From assembly GCF_035503745.1 (NCBI RefSeq), contig NZ_DATJTC010000031.1, positions 62,001 to 126,000 on the forward strand: a DNA stretch of 64,000 nucleotides. The letters are read 5' to 3'. Within the stretch, counting starts at the first letter, position 1. Each line of letters opens with the position of its first letter. This document shows positions 45,548-53,444 of this stretch, in pieces. The notes beneath the pieces were generated by a model. The model made no database searches and was not told the DNA's origin. It saw only the letters and a program-made list of their open reading frames with translations. The stretch is from Dyella_B sp035503745 (lineage in GTDB: Bacteria > Pseudomonadota > Gammaproteobacteria > Xanthomonadales > Rhodanobacteraceae). Made by a program: the position numbers and the translations under genes.

Positions 45548-46686
45548 GCGCGCACCTCCAGCGATTCGGCAATGCGCAGCAGATCGGCGAACACGCCCGC
45601 GGCCGTCACTTCCGGGCCGGCGCCGGGGCCCTGTACCAGCAGCGGATTATCGCAGTAACGCCGGGTGCGGAATTGCACGATGTTATCGGTCAGGCGCGTA
45701 TGCGCGAAGGGGTGGGCGCCGGGCAATACCTGCAGGCGCACCTGGGCGCGGCCGTGATGGTCCAGGCTGGCCACGTGACGCAGCACGCCGCGCTCGGCCT
45801 GGGCCGCGGCAAGGTGCGCGGCCATCGGTGCGTCCAGTTCGTCCAGCCGCTGCATGAATTCATCCAGCGGCAGCACCTGCAAAGGTGCAGGTACCAGGCT
45901 TTCCACCGGAACATCCGGCAGCGACAGCGGCCAGCCGGCCTCGCGCGCCAGGATCACCAGTTTGCGCGCCACGTCCATGCCCGAAAGGTCATCGCGCGGA
46001 TCGGGCTCGGTGTAGCCCAGCGCATGCGCCTCGCGCACCAGTTGCGAGAACGGACGCGAGCCGTCGAACTGGCAGCACAGCCATGCCAGCGTGCCGGAGA
46101 ACATGCCTTCCACCGACAACAGCTGGTCGCCCGTATCGAGCAGGTCGCGCAGCGTCTGCACGACCGGCAGGCCCGCGCACACCGTTGCTTCGTAGCGGAA
46201 GCGGCCGCCGTGCTGGCTCGCCGCGCGAATCGCCTGCCAGCGCGACAGCGGACCGCTGCTGGCCAGCTTGTTGGGCGTCACCACGTGCAGGCCCGAGGCA
46301 AGCCAGTACGGATAGTGCGAGGCCACGCCGTCGTTGGCGCTGCAGTCGATCAGCATCGCGTGGTGTTGATCTTCGCCGCGGACATAGGCGGCAAATTCGT
46401 CGAGATTGGTGGGGCGCCAGGTTTGCGCATCGTGTTGCGCATTGAGTTCGGCGTCGTCGCAATCGAGCCACATCCGGCGGCTCGCCGCGACGCCGCGAAG
46501 CTTTAGCTCCAGTCCGGTTTCGCGCGCGAGCCGTGCCTGCGCCGCGCGCAGTTGGGTCAGCAGTACGCCGCCCACGCGTCCGGGGCCGATCAGGCCGAGT
46601 GCCAGCGTGCGGCGGCGCGTGCTGGCGGCCGGGATCGGCGGCAGGCGATGAGGGTGTTCGGCGATGAGTGGTGCACAGCTGTCCAT
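45544..46686 (-). CDS. hom: Homoserine dehydrogenase, monofunctional
   Basis: Reduces aspartate semialdehyde to homoserine. A 380-residue protein: nucleotide-binding GLIGPGRVGGVLLTQL, and the catalytic region (VVTPNKLASSGPL; YEATVCAGLPVV; GMFSGTLAWL; YTEPDPRDDLSGMDVARKL) is like the HSD half of ThrA. No aspartokinase domain and no ACT domain are present, so this is not the fused ThrA of enteric bacteria. ATG 46686 is chosen (the frame is open to 46869). First structural gene of the operon, behind a Thr/Ile-rich leader. Confidence 0.94.
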   Translation of the reverse strand: MDSCAPLIAEHPHRLPPIPAASTRRRTLALGLIGPGRVGGVLLTQLRAAQARLARETGLELKLRGVAASRRMWLDCDDAELNAQHDAQTWRPTNLDEFAAYVRGEDQHHAMLIDCSANDGVASHYPYWLASGLHVVTPNKLASSGPLSRWQAIRAASQHGGRFRYEATVCAGLPVVQTLRDLLDTGDQLLSVEGMFSGTLAWLCCQFDGSRPFSQLVREAHALGYTEPDPRDDLSGMDVARKLVILAREAGWPLSLPDVPVESLVPAPLQVLPLDEFMQRLDELDAPMAAHLAAAQAERGVLRHVASLDHHGRAQVRLQVLPGAHPFAHTRLTDNIVQFRTRRYCDNPLLVQGPGAGPEVTAAGVFADLLRIAESLEVRA

Positions 46687-46774
46687 GACGGCCTCCGGTA
46701 GAGACCCCTTTCGCTGTGGCGGTTCGGTGATGGCCGGCCCGCCTCGTCGAGGGGGCCGTTGCGTGTGAAAAACC

Positions 46775-46897
46775 TTATTCGCGCACGGACACCCACCCAG
46801 AGCCGGTCGTACCGGTTCCGGTAGTGGTGGTAATGGACGTGGCGATCGTCGCGGCAAAAACGCTTGCACGCCCGGCGTTGGCCGGGGTGTGTTGCAT
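46775..46897 (-). CDS. thrL: thr operon leader peptide (putative attenuation)
   Basis: A 40-codon ORF (start MQHTPANAGRASVFAATIAT, stop TAA) ending 88 bases upstream of homoserine dehydrogenase. Residues 17-31 read TIATSITTTTGTGTT: nine Thr and two Ile codons in fifteen, the pattern of thr leader peptides where ribosome stalling senses Thr/Ile-tRNA. No strong Shine-Dalgarno is seen. A GC hairpin lies in the 88-base gap (about 46731-46752), but without the expected T tract, so the attenuator itself is unresolved. The rest of the 405-base gap up to 47091 shows no other gene. Confidence 0.75.
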   Translation of the reverse strand: MQHTPANAGRASVFAATIATSITTTTGTGTTGSGWVSVRE

Positions 46898-47091
46898 GCG
46901 TGCTGGCGTGAAAAGTGGCGACATGGGATCGACCTTAGTTGTGCGCTGCAGCGGCTGTCAATGGTTGCTTGCGAAACTAAAGTACGTGTTGCCGGGTTGG
47001 CGGATGGGGGTGCCCACGACAGGCATGGGCGCCCCGCCGCTCCCCGGCCTTCCAGGCGAGGCGGGCCGGTCCGGCAGGCTTTTGCCGGCTT

Positions 47092-49128
47092 TCAGTGCGA
47101 CAGGTCGATGGCGTAAACGGCGGTGCCGTCGCCGTTGTCGCGCAGCTGGCGCACGTTGTGCAGACCATCGGCCTGCGCCACGGCCTGCTTGCCGCTGGCC
47201 GAGGTGAACACCACCGTGCCGCGCGTTTTCAGCCGGGCGAAATGCCATGAGGCCGGCGGCAGATCCTTGGCATCGAGCGAAGGATGCGCCTGCAGCCAGC
47301 GCGCCACGATCTCACGCGTGCCGTCAGGCGCGGCCAGCACCACGTTGCCGCCGTCAAGGCCCGGGAAGTGACCGCCGCCGCTGGCGCGGTAGTTGTTGGT
47401 CACCACCACAAAAGTTTGCGAGGGCGCGATCGGCTTGCCGCGGTAGGTCAACTTCACTATGCGCTGGCCGACCGGCTTGGACACGTCGATCACGTAGGCG
47501 ATGCCGCCCTGGATCTGGTCGAAGTTGTAGCCGACGTACTTCGCGTTGATCAGCGGCTGCTCGCCGGTTGCGTTCGGGTCGATGCGGTTGAAGCGTCCGG
47601 CCGACATTTCCAGCCACGCTTTGACGCCCGCGCCATCGAGTTTCACTGCCGTCAGCGTGTTCGGATAGAAATACAGATCCGCCGCGCTGCGCAGCGTCAG
47701 CGGACCGGGCATGACGTCGGTGTAATCGTCTGGGCCGCCGAAGCCGGTTCGAAATGCCGCGGCCGAGCCGAGCACCGGCACGTTGGCCAGTTCCGGATGG
47801 ACGGCCGGCAGTGCGTGTCTGGTGTAGTCGATCTGCGCGGCATTGACCGGTGCCAGCGCGCTCATGTCGCCTTCGTCGGCGAAATAAGTGCTCATGCGCA
47901 GCTTGCTTTGGCCGATGGGCGTGTTGACGTAGTCGATCGCCGCCTGCTGCACCTTGCCCACGGCGAGCGACACCTGCGGATCGGCGGCCACGCAATGAGC
48001 GGCCGAAACGGTGAGCTTGCCCGCGATCGTCGAGGGCGGACAGATCGGCCACACCTGGCTGAAGGTCTTGCTCTTGTCGATGACCCAATGCCCGTGCTGG
48101 CGCACCAGCGCAAGCCGGATCACGCCCAGGTCCTTGCCGAAAAATCCGCCCATCACGGCGGGAACGCCGCGCACGAAACCATGCTGGTCATCGACATCCT
48201 GCATGTGCGCGAAACGAGGCCCCGGAAATTGGACGTGTTCGTGGCCCAGCAACAACACGTCGATGCCCGGCACGCCGGCGAGGTACCAGCCACCGTTTTC
48301 CATGTCGCTGGTATAGGGCGATGTATTCAAGCCGCCGTGCAGGATCGCGATGACCAGGTCCGGATGCTGCGCCTGGATCTGGGGCATGTATTTGCGCGCC
48401 GCCTCGACCACGCCGGTGACGGTGACCTTGCCCTGCAGGTTCTGCTTGTCCCACTGCATGATCGGCGGCGGCGTGAAGCCGATGATGGCCACGCGCAACG
48501 GCACGCTAAGCTCGCTGCCGTCCGGGGTGAAGGCGGCAATCTTGCGCTCGATGATTGTCCACGGCTTGAAGATCGGTTTGCCGTCGCGCGCGCTGTCCAC
48601 GTTGGCCAGCACCAGCGGATAGTGTGGGCCGGCGCAGGCTTGCGTGCGGCCGCCGTCCACGTTCATCGGTGTGCCGGTGACCTGCGAGAGATAGGGCAGG
48701 CCGTAGTTGAATTCATGGTTGCCGATGGTGCCGCCGTCGTAGCCGATGGCATCCATCGCCTTGTAGATGGCCAGCTCCTGAGTGCAATCGATCTTCTGCA
48801 CCTGTGCCTGGTAATCAGCCAGCACGCTGCCCTGGATGGTGTCGCCGGCATCGAACAGGAAGCTGTTGGTGAACTGCGTGCGCGCCTTGCGGATCAGCGT
48901 CACGGTGCGTTCGAAGCCCAGCGTGGGGTCGGCCTTCTGCTTGTAGTAGTCGTAGCTGAGGATGTTCGAATGCAGGTCTGTGGTTTCCAGCACCGCCACG
49001 TCGGCGCGCACGCCGTCGGCCAGATGCTGCGCCGGTGCCTGCGGCGGTGCGGCCGGCTTGGGGCTTGCGCATCCGGCCAGCAAAAAGGCCAGGGCGAGAG
49101 CGGTCGAACGGCAGTCACGAAGCGGCAT
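47092..49128 (-). CDS. cpdB: CpdB-type 2',3'-cyclic-nucleotide phosphodiesterase / 3'-nucleotidase, lipoprotein
   Basis: A 678-residue periplasmic bifunctional enzyme that salvages 2',3'-cyclic nucleotides and 3'-nucleotides. Metallophosphoesterase motifs: LETTDLHSNILSYDYYK, GTIGNHEFNYG, LLGHEHVQFPG. The C-terminal nucleotidase domain has TNNYRASGGGHFPG. The N-terminus MPLRDCRSTALALAFLLAGC has lipobox LAGC, so it is probably a lipoprotein rather than the soluble periplasmic form of E. coli. ATG 49128 is chosen; the frame is open to 49224. Confidence 0.9.
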   Translation of the reverse strand: MPLRDCRSTALALAFLLAGCASPKPAAPPQAPAQHLADGVRADVAVLETTDLHSNILSYDYYKQKADPTLGFERTVTLIRKARTQFTNSFLFDAGDTIQGSVLADYQAQVQKIDCTQELAIYKAMDAIGYDGGTIGNHEFNYGLPYLSQVTGTPMNVDGGRTQACAGPHYPLVLANVDSARDGKPIFKPWTIIERKIAAFTPDGSELSVPLRVAIIGFTPPPIMQWDKQNLQGKVTVTGVVEAARKYMPQIQAQHPDLVIAILHGGLNTSPYTSDMENGGWYLAGVPGIDVLLLGHEHVQFPGPRFAHMQDVDDQHGFVRGVPAVMGGFFGKDLGVIRLALVRQHGHWVIDKSKTFSQVWPICPPSTIAGKLTVSAAHCVAADPQVSLAVGKVQQAAIDYVNTPIGQSKLRMSTYFADEGDMSALAPVNAAQIDYTRHALPAVHPELANVPVLGSAAAFRTGFGGPDDYTDVMPGPLTLRSAADLYFYPNTLTAVKLDGAGVKAWLEMSAGRFNRIDPNATGEQPLINAKYVGYNFDQIQGGIAYVIDVSKPVGQRIVKLTYRGKPIAPSQTFVVVTNNYRASGGGHFPGLDGGNVVLAAPDGTREIVARWLQAHPSLDAKDLPPASWHFARLKTRGTVVFTSASGKQAVAQADGLHNVRQLRDNGDGTAVYAIDLSH

Positions 49129-49277
49129 GAGGGTTCCGGCGAAAGGCGAGCAGGGCATGAAGCTAACAGATATGCATGACTGTTCGCTGCTTTCGACGGG
49201 CTTTTTGCGCCAATAACGGCGCAAAACGAGCTGTCGCCGGTGGCCGCGCGATGCGCTGTCGCCTTACCCATGCAGTG

Positions 49278-50198
49278 CTACGACGTGCGCCGAAGGATGC
49301 TTTGGATATTCCTTTGATCGACCATGCCGCCTTTTTCGCCCATGATGTTGTTTTCGTAACCGGGATCGGAGACATGGCCGGCAACGCCGTTGACGTCGGT
49401 CAAGGCGTAATGATCGGGCTCGCCCATTAGATGGCCGGCTTCGTGCGCGGCGACAAATCCCAACTGCGACCTCGAATATGGCGATTGGCCTGGTTCGGAC
49501 GTATACAGCGTGACGTTGTTCTTGTCGGTGACCGAATACCCGGGCTGGTCCAGCACGGTAATCGTATTGATCTGGCTTGGCGACGCATTCGGCGGTGGCG
49601 TGGTGACTTTGGTGGTGACGTCGTAGGGGCTGAAGTGGCCGCTCCATGCTTTCTGGATCGCGTTGGTGATCCTGGCCTGTCGCTGCGGCGTCAATCCGCT
49701 GCCCCTGAATTGCACGGGCATGTCGATGACAACCTTGCTTGCGTGCATCGTGACGCGGATGTTCGGCTGGGCGTTGGCGCTTTCACCGGCCGAGGCGGGT
49801 GTCGCGGTGGCACTGTTGGACCAGGGATCATGAAAATTTTTGACCTGGCCCTGGTACCACCAGGGGTTAGAGCCGAATGACGCGTCGGTGTCCGGCGCGA
49901 CGCCCATGATCTTGGGCGCTCCCGCGGCCATCATCAACGTATAAACCTTGCCGTTCATGCTCACCGTGTCGCCGCTGCGATACCTCGCGGCGGGATCGTA
50001 GGGCGGTGGGCTTTGCGCGCGGATGGACGCCGCGGCGCTTCCTTGTCCGGCCTGCGTCTGCCAGGGCGACTGTTGAGCGGCTATGCCGGCCGGCTGGGGC
50101 GTCGTCTCGCCGGGGCAGTCATCCGTATCGGCTGGGGCCGGTTGAGCGCGCGCGATGTCGTTGCCGGAAAGCGAGCCATATCGCGGGTTGATAGTCAC
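49278..50198 (-). CDS. Metzincin-like zinc metallopeptidase without signal peptide
   Basis: A 306-residue protein. HEAGHLMGEPDHY (252-264) is a metzincin zinc site HExxHxxGxxD with Asp as third ligand, like snapalysin (M7), followed by a Met-turn-like NNIMGEKGG (Met286). An N-terminal low-complexity Ala/Gln/Pro segment (about 16-65) precedes a small aromatic module (YDPAARYRSGDTVSMNGKVY) resembling CBM5/12 chitin-binding folds. The start is GTG 50198, with GGAAGAGG upstream; the longer open frame to 50768 is antisense to the next gene. There is no Sec signal or lipobox, so export, if any, is by another route. Confidence 0.7.
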   Translation of the reverse strand: MTINPRYGSLSGNDIARAQPAPADTDDCPGETTPQPAGIAAQQSPWQTQAGQGSAAASIRAQSPPPYDPAARYRSGDTVSMNGKVYTLMMAAGAPKIMGVAPDTDASFGSNPWWYQGQVKNFHDPWSNSATATPASAGESANAQPNIRVTMHASKVVIDMPVQFRGSGLTPQRQARITNAIQKAWSGHFSPYDVTTKVTTPPPNASPSQINTITVLDQPGYSVTDKNNVTLYTSEPGQSPYSRSQLGFVAAHEAGHLMGEPDHYALTDVNGVAGHVSDPGYENNIMGEKGGMVDQRNIQSILRRTS

Positions 50199-50535
50199 AA
50201 GCCTCTTCCTTGTGGATCGACGAAGTGCATCGACTTTGCATCGGTGCGTACGAAGCGTAGATGGCGGTGCCGGCAAGCGTGCGGTATTTGCGGACATGCC
50301 GGATGCAGGCGTTCCGGCGGAAAGGAGGGCGCGGGCGAGTGTCGCCGCGCGGCCGGCGTTGAGGGGATGGCCGGGCTGAAGGCGAACGGGGCATGAATCG
50401 GCCGGCCATGCGGCATCGTTCAGGGTCTTCGGCAGGCCTATCGCTGGTGAAAAGGCTCTAAAATGACAAGCTGTTGACAACCACAAGACGAAGCGCCGTC
50501 CCGTGAGATGGCGCCACACCAGGGGGATTTCTTCC
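50199..50535. other. Divergent intergenic region, 337 bases
   Basis: Between the metzincin-like gene and the LtaS/OpgB-like gene. It holds GGAAGAGG for the leftward gene near 50204 and GGGGA about 8 bases before ATG 50536 for the rightward gene, plus a TTGACA at 50473 with no convincing -10. No ORF with coding character, RNA gene or repeat is recognised. Confidence 0.5.
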
Positions 50536-52251
50536 ATGCCGTCGATTCCGTTTCGCATTTCGCGAAACCGCACGACTACGGTCTGCGCGCTGGTTTTTTT
50601 TGTCATTTGCTGCTGGTTTACCGCCTGGCAGGAGCCTTTGCTGGAGCAGCGCTGCTTTGTGCTGGCGCTGATGGTGTGCGTTGCCGGCGCCGCCTTTTTC
50701 GTGTTTGCGCGCGCGGCGTTTGCGCTGGTGCTGGGCGGTGGCCTGTTTCTGCTGCTGCGCGCGATCACGGTGTTGAAGCAGGAGTACCTCGAATCGCCGC
50801 TGATGCCGGCGGACTTCGTCTACTACGTGCGCTCCAGTCTGTTGGAAACGTTGCGTCGCTATCCCAATCTCTACAGCGTGGGCATTTGCGTGAGCATTGC
50901 CGTGCCGATCGTGCTGTGGCTGGCGTGGTCGTGCGACCGCCGGCGCTTTGCGCATTGGCGTGCGTTGCCGCAGGCGTTCTTGCGCCTGGGCGGGTTGGCC
51001 TTGTGCGTGGTGCTGTTCTGGGTGTGCCTGCTTCCTTCCGGTCCCTTCGCCAAGGTGCACGAGCGCGGCACGTGGGAAAAGATGTCCGACGATGCCGCGC
51101 TCACCAATTTCTTCGTCAACCTGCGCGATTCGAGCGTGCATCTGCCTGCGATGGCCGGCGATGACGCGGCCGAGCGCGACTGGCAGGCCACCGCCACGGC
51201 GGCGACGCCGGGTACGGTCGATCCCAGCCAGTATCCGGACATCGTGCAGGTGCTGGAAGAAAGCACCTTCGATCCCGCGCCGTACGCGCATTGCACGGTG
51301 CCCGAATGCCAGCCGGACATGTTCAAGCCCGATGCGCGTACGCGCGGCACCGGCGTGATGCGCGTGCACACCTTCGGCGGCGGCACGTGGGTGAGCGAGT
51401 TCGCCGCGCTCACCGGCATGCCGCAGGACATTTTCGGGCCGGGCGGCATGTATGCGCCTTACGTGCTTGCGCCGCATGTGCGCGACTCGCTGCCGCGCCA
51501 GTTGCAGCGGCTGGGTTATCTCACCGTGGCGATCTATCCCACCAACGGCGTGTTCCTCAACGGTCGCGATGCATACAAAGGCTACGGCGTCGATCATTTC
51601 TACGGCGCGGCGGAATTGGGCCTGGACGACTGGGACGAAACCGACGCCCAGATGTTCGCCGCCGCCAAGCGCGTGTACGACAAGCTGAAGAAGCCGGGGC
51701 AGCCGGTTTTCATCATGGTCCTGACCATCAACCAGCACGGTCCGCACGACGATCCGATGTCGACCCTGCCCAAGCAGTTCCAGAACCTGTTGCAAGGATT
51801 GTCTCCGGTCGCGGCGTTGAACTTCGATACCTATCTGCAGCGCCTGCACGACTCAGATGCGGCGATGAAGGGTCTGGAGCACGATTTCCTCGATCGCGCG
51901 CAGCCGACCATGCTGGTGCATTTTGGCGATCACCAGCCCTCGTTCGACGACCAGATGCGCCAGCTGCAACGCACGCTGCCGCCGGCACTGGTGCCATACC
52001 GGGATTACCTCACCTACTACATGATCAAGAGCAACGTGCCGGGCGCGCCGTTGCCGTCCTACCCGATGCTGGATATCGCGCACCTGCCGGGCATGGTGCT
52101 CAAGGCGGCGGGCTTGCCGATGGATCCGTACTTCTCCGCGCTCAGCTCATTGCGCGAACGCTGCAACGGCCTGTATGCCGATTGCGCGGACAAGGGGCTG
52201 GTGCGTTCGTATTACGCGTGGATCTTCAATCATTTGCATGTGTACCAATGA
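50536..52251 (+). CDS. LtaS/OpgB-like membrane phosphoglycerol or phosphoethanolamine transferase (sulfatase fold)
   Basis: About 571 residues: four or so N-terminal membrane helices (to about 155), then a periplasmic alkaline-phosphatase/sulfatase domain. The nucleophile Thr284 lies in FGGGTWVSEFAALTG; VHFGDHQPSF provides metal-binding Asp/His, and INQHGPH another His. LtaS/OpgB-type enzymes transfer phosphoglycerol from phosphatidylglycerol to glycans; here the acceptor may be an osmoregulated periplasmic glucan or surface polysaccharide. ATG 50536 is favoured over a start at 50503. Confidence 0.82.
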   Translation: MPSIPFRISRNRTTTVCALVFFVICCWFTAWQEPLLEQRCFVLALMVCVAGAAFFVFARAAFALVLGGGLFLLLRAITVLKQEYLESPLMPADFVYYVRSSLLETLRRYPNLYSVGICVSIAVPIVLWLAWSCDRRRFAHWRALPQAFLRLGGLALCVVLFWVCLLPSGPFAKVHERGTWEKMSDDAALTNFFVNLRDSSVHLPAMAGDDAAERDWQATATAATPGTVDPSQYPDIVQVLEESTFDPAPYAHCTVPECQPDMFKPDARTRGTGVMRVHTFGGGTWVSEFAALTGMPQDIFGPGGMYAPYVLAPHVRDSLPRQLQRLGYLTVAIYPTNGVFLNGRDAYKGYGVDHFYGAAELGLDDWDETDAQMFAAAKRVYDKLKKPGQPVFIMVLTINQHGPHDDPMSTLPKQFQNLLQGLSPVAALNFDTYLQRLHDSDAAMKGLEHDFLDRAQPTMLVHFGDHQPSFDDQMRQLQRTLPPALVPYRDYLTYYMIKSNVPGAPLPSYPMLDIAHLPGMVLKAAGLPMDPYFSALSSLRERCNGLYADCADKGLVRSYYAWIFNHLHVYQ

Positions 52252-52269
52252 TGCGGTGCCGTCGCCGGC

Positions 52270-53220
52270 TCAGCAGTAGCGGTCGGCGAGGCGGTCGGTT
52301 GCGTCGACCAGTGCATCGACGATCGCCGGTTCCGAGGCGGCATGTCCGGCCAGCACGATGCGCAGTTGCGCTTCCGGCCACGCGGCGGCAAGGTCGCAGG
52401 CGTTCTTCGCGGGGCAGATGATGTCGTAGCGGCCGTGCACGATAGTGCTGGGGATGTGCCGCAGGCGATGGACATCGCGCAATAGCTGGTTTGGCTGCAG
52501 AAACGCATGGTTGCGAAAGTAGTGCGCTTCAATGCGTGCCAGGCTCAATGCGACTTCGGGCGCGGCGAAGCTGGCCTCGGTTTCCGGGCTTTCCTCCAGC
52601 GTAATGCCGCCGCCTTCCCATGCGCCCCAGGCTTTGGCCGCATCCAGGCGCACGTTTTCATCGTCGCAGGTCAAGCGCTTCCAGTAGGCGTCAAGCAGGT
52701 TGCCGCGCTCTTGCGGCGGTATCGCGGCGGCGTAGCGTTGCCATTTTTCCGGCAAGATCCAGGATGCGCCGCCCTCCTCGTAATACCAGCGCACTTCTTC
52801 GGGGCGGCATAGAAAGATGCCGCGCAGCACCAGGCCGAGCACGCGCTCTGGGTGCGTCTGCGCATAAGCCAGCGCCAGCGTCGAACCCCACGAGCCGCCG
52901 AACACGATCCAGCGTTCGATCTCGAAGTGTTCGCGCAAAGTCTCGATGTCCTGGACCAGATGCCAGGTGGTGTTGTCGGTGAGATCGGCGAAGGGCGTGG
53001 AGCGTCCCGCGCCGCGCTGGTCGAACAGCACGATGCGGTAGCGCGCCGGATCGAAGAAGCGGCGGTGGTACGGCGACAATCCCGCCCCCGGGCCGCCATG
53101 CAGGAACACTACAGGCAGCCCCTGCCGATGGCCGCATTCCTCCACGTACAACGTGTGCCCGCCGCTCACCGCGATGCGGTGCGTGGCATAGGGTTCGAGT
53201 TCGGGATACATCGTGCGCAT
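52270..53220 (-). CDS. pip: Prolyl aminopeptidase
   Basis: A serine peptidase removing N-terminal Pro. A 316-residue alpha/beta hydrolase: oxyanion loop HGGPGAGLSP, nucleophile Ser in GGSWGSTLALAY, then VHGRYDIICP with catalytic Asp and a terminal His in AGHAAS. Standard S33 family length. ATG 53220 (MRTMYPELEPY) fits the family. Confidence 0.94.
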   Translation of the reverse strand: MRTMYPELEPYATHRIAVSGGHTLYVEECGHRQGLPVVFLHGGPGAGLSPYHRRFFDPARYRIVLFDQRGAGRSTPFADLTDNTTWHLVQDIETLREHFEIERWIVFGGSWGSTLALAYAQTHPERVLGLVLRGIFLCRPEEVRWYYEEGGASWILPEKWQRYAAAIPPQERGNLLDAYWKRLTCDDENVRLDAAKAWGAWEGGGITLEESPETEASFAAPEVALSLARIEAHYFRNHAFLQPNQLLRDVHRLRHIPSTIVHGRYDIICPAKNACDLAAAWPEAQLRIVLAGHAASEPAIVDALVDATDRLADRYC

Positions 53221-53444
53221 GATCGGGTTACCCGTACGGCGGGAGGAGGCGATGCGCCGTGGCGCGGCTGACGCGGAGCTTACCGGTTTGCCCGATGGCG
53301 GCAAAACGCGCGGAACGTTTAGCGCGCATTAGCCCAATTATCGTCATGGCATAGGCATACTCACAGCCGTTTTCATCCGTGGCCGGATGACGCCGCAGGG
53401 AGCGCACCGGCCAACCCGCCAGGGTTTTACGAAGGAGTGTCCCA

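Noticed and set aside
46731..46752. GC hairpin after the thr leader as the attenuator terminator
   Set aside because: The stem is stable but not followed by a T run, so it cannot be called an intrinsic terminator; left open in the leader entry.
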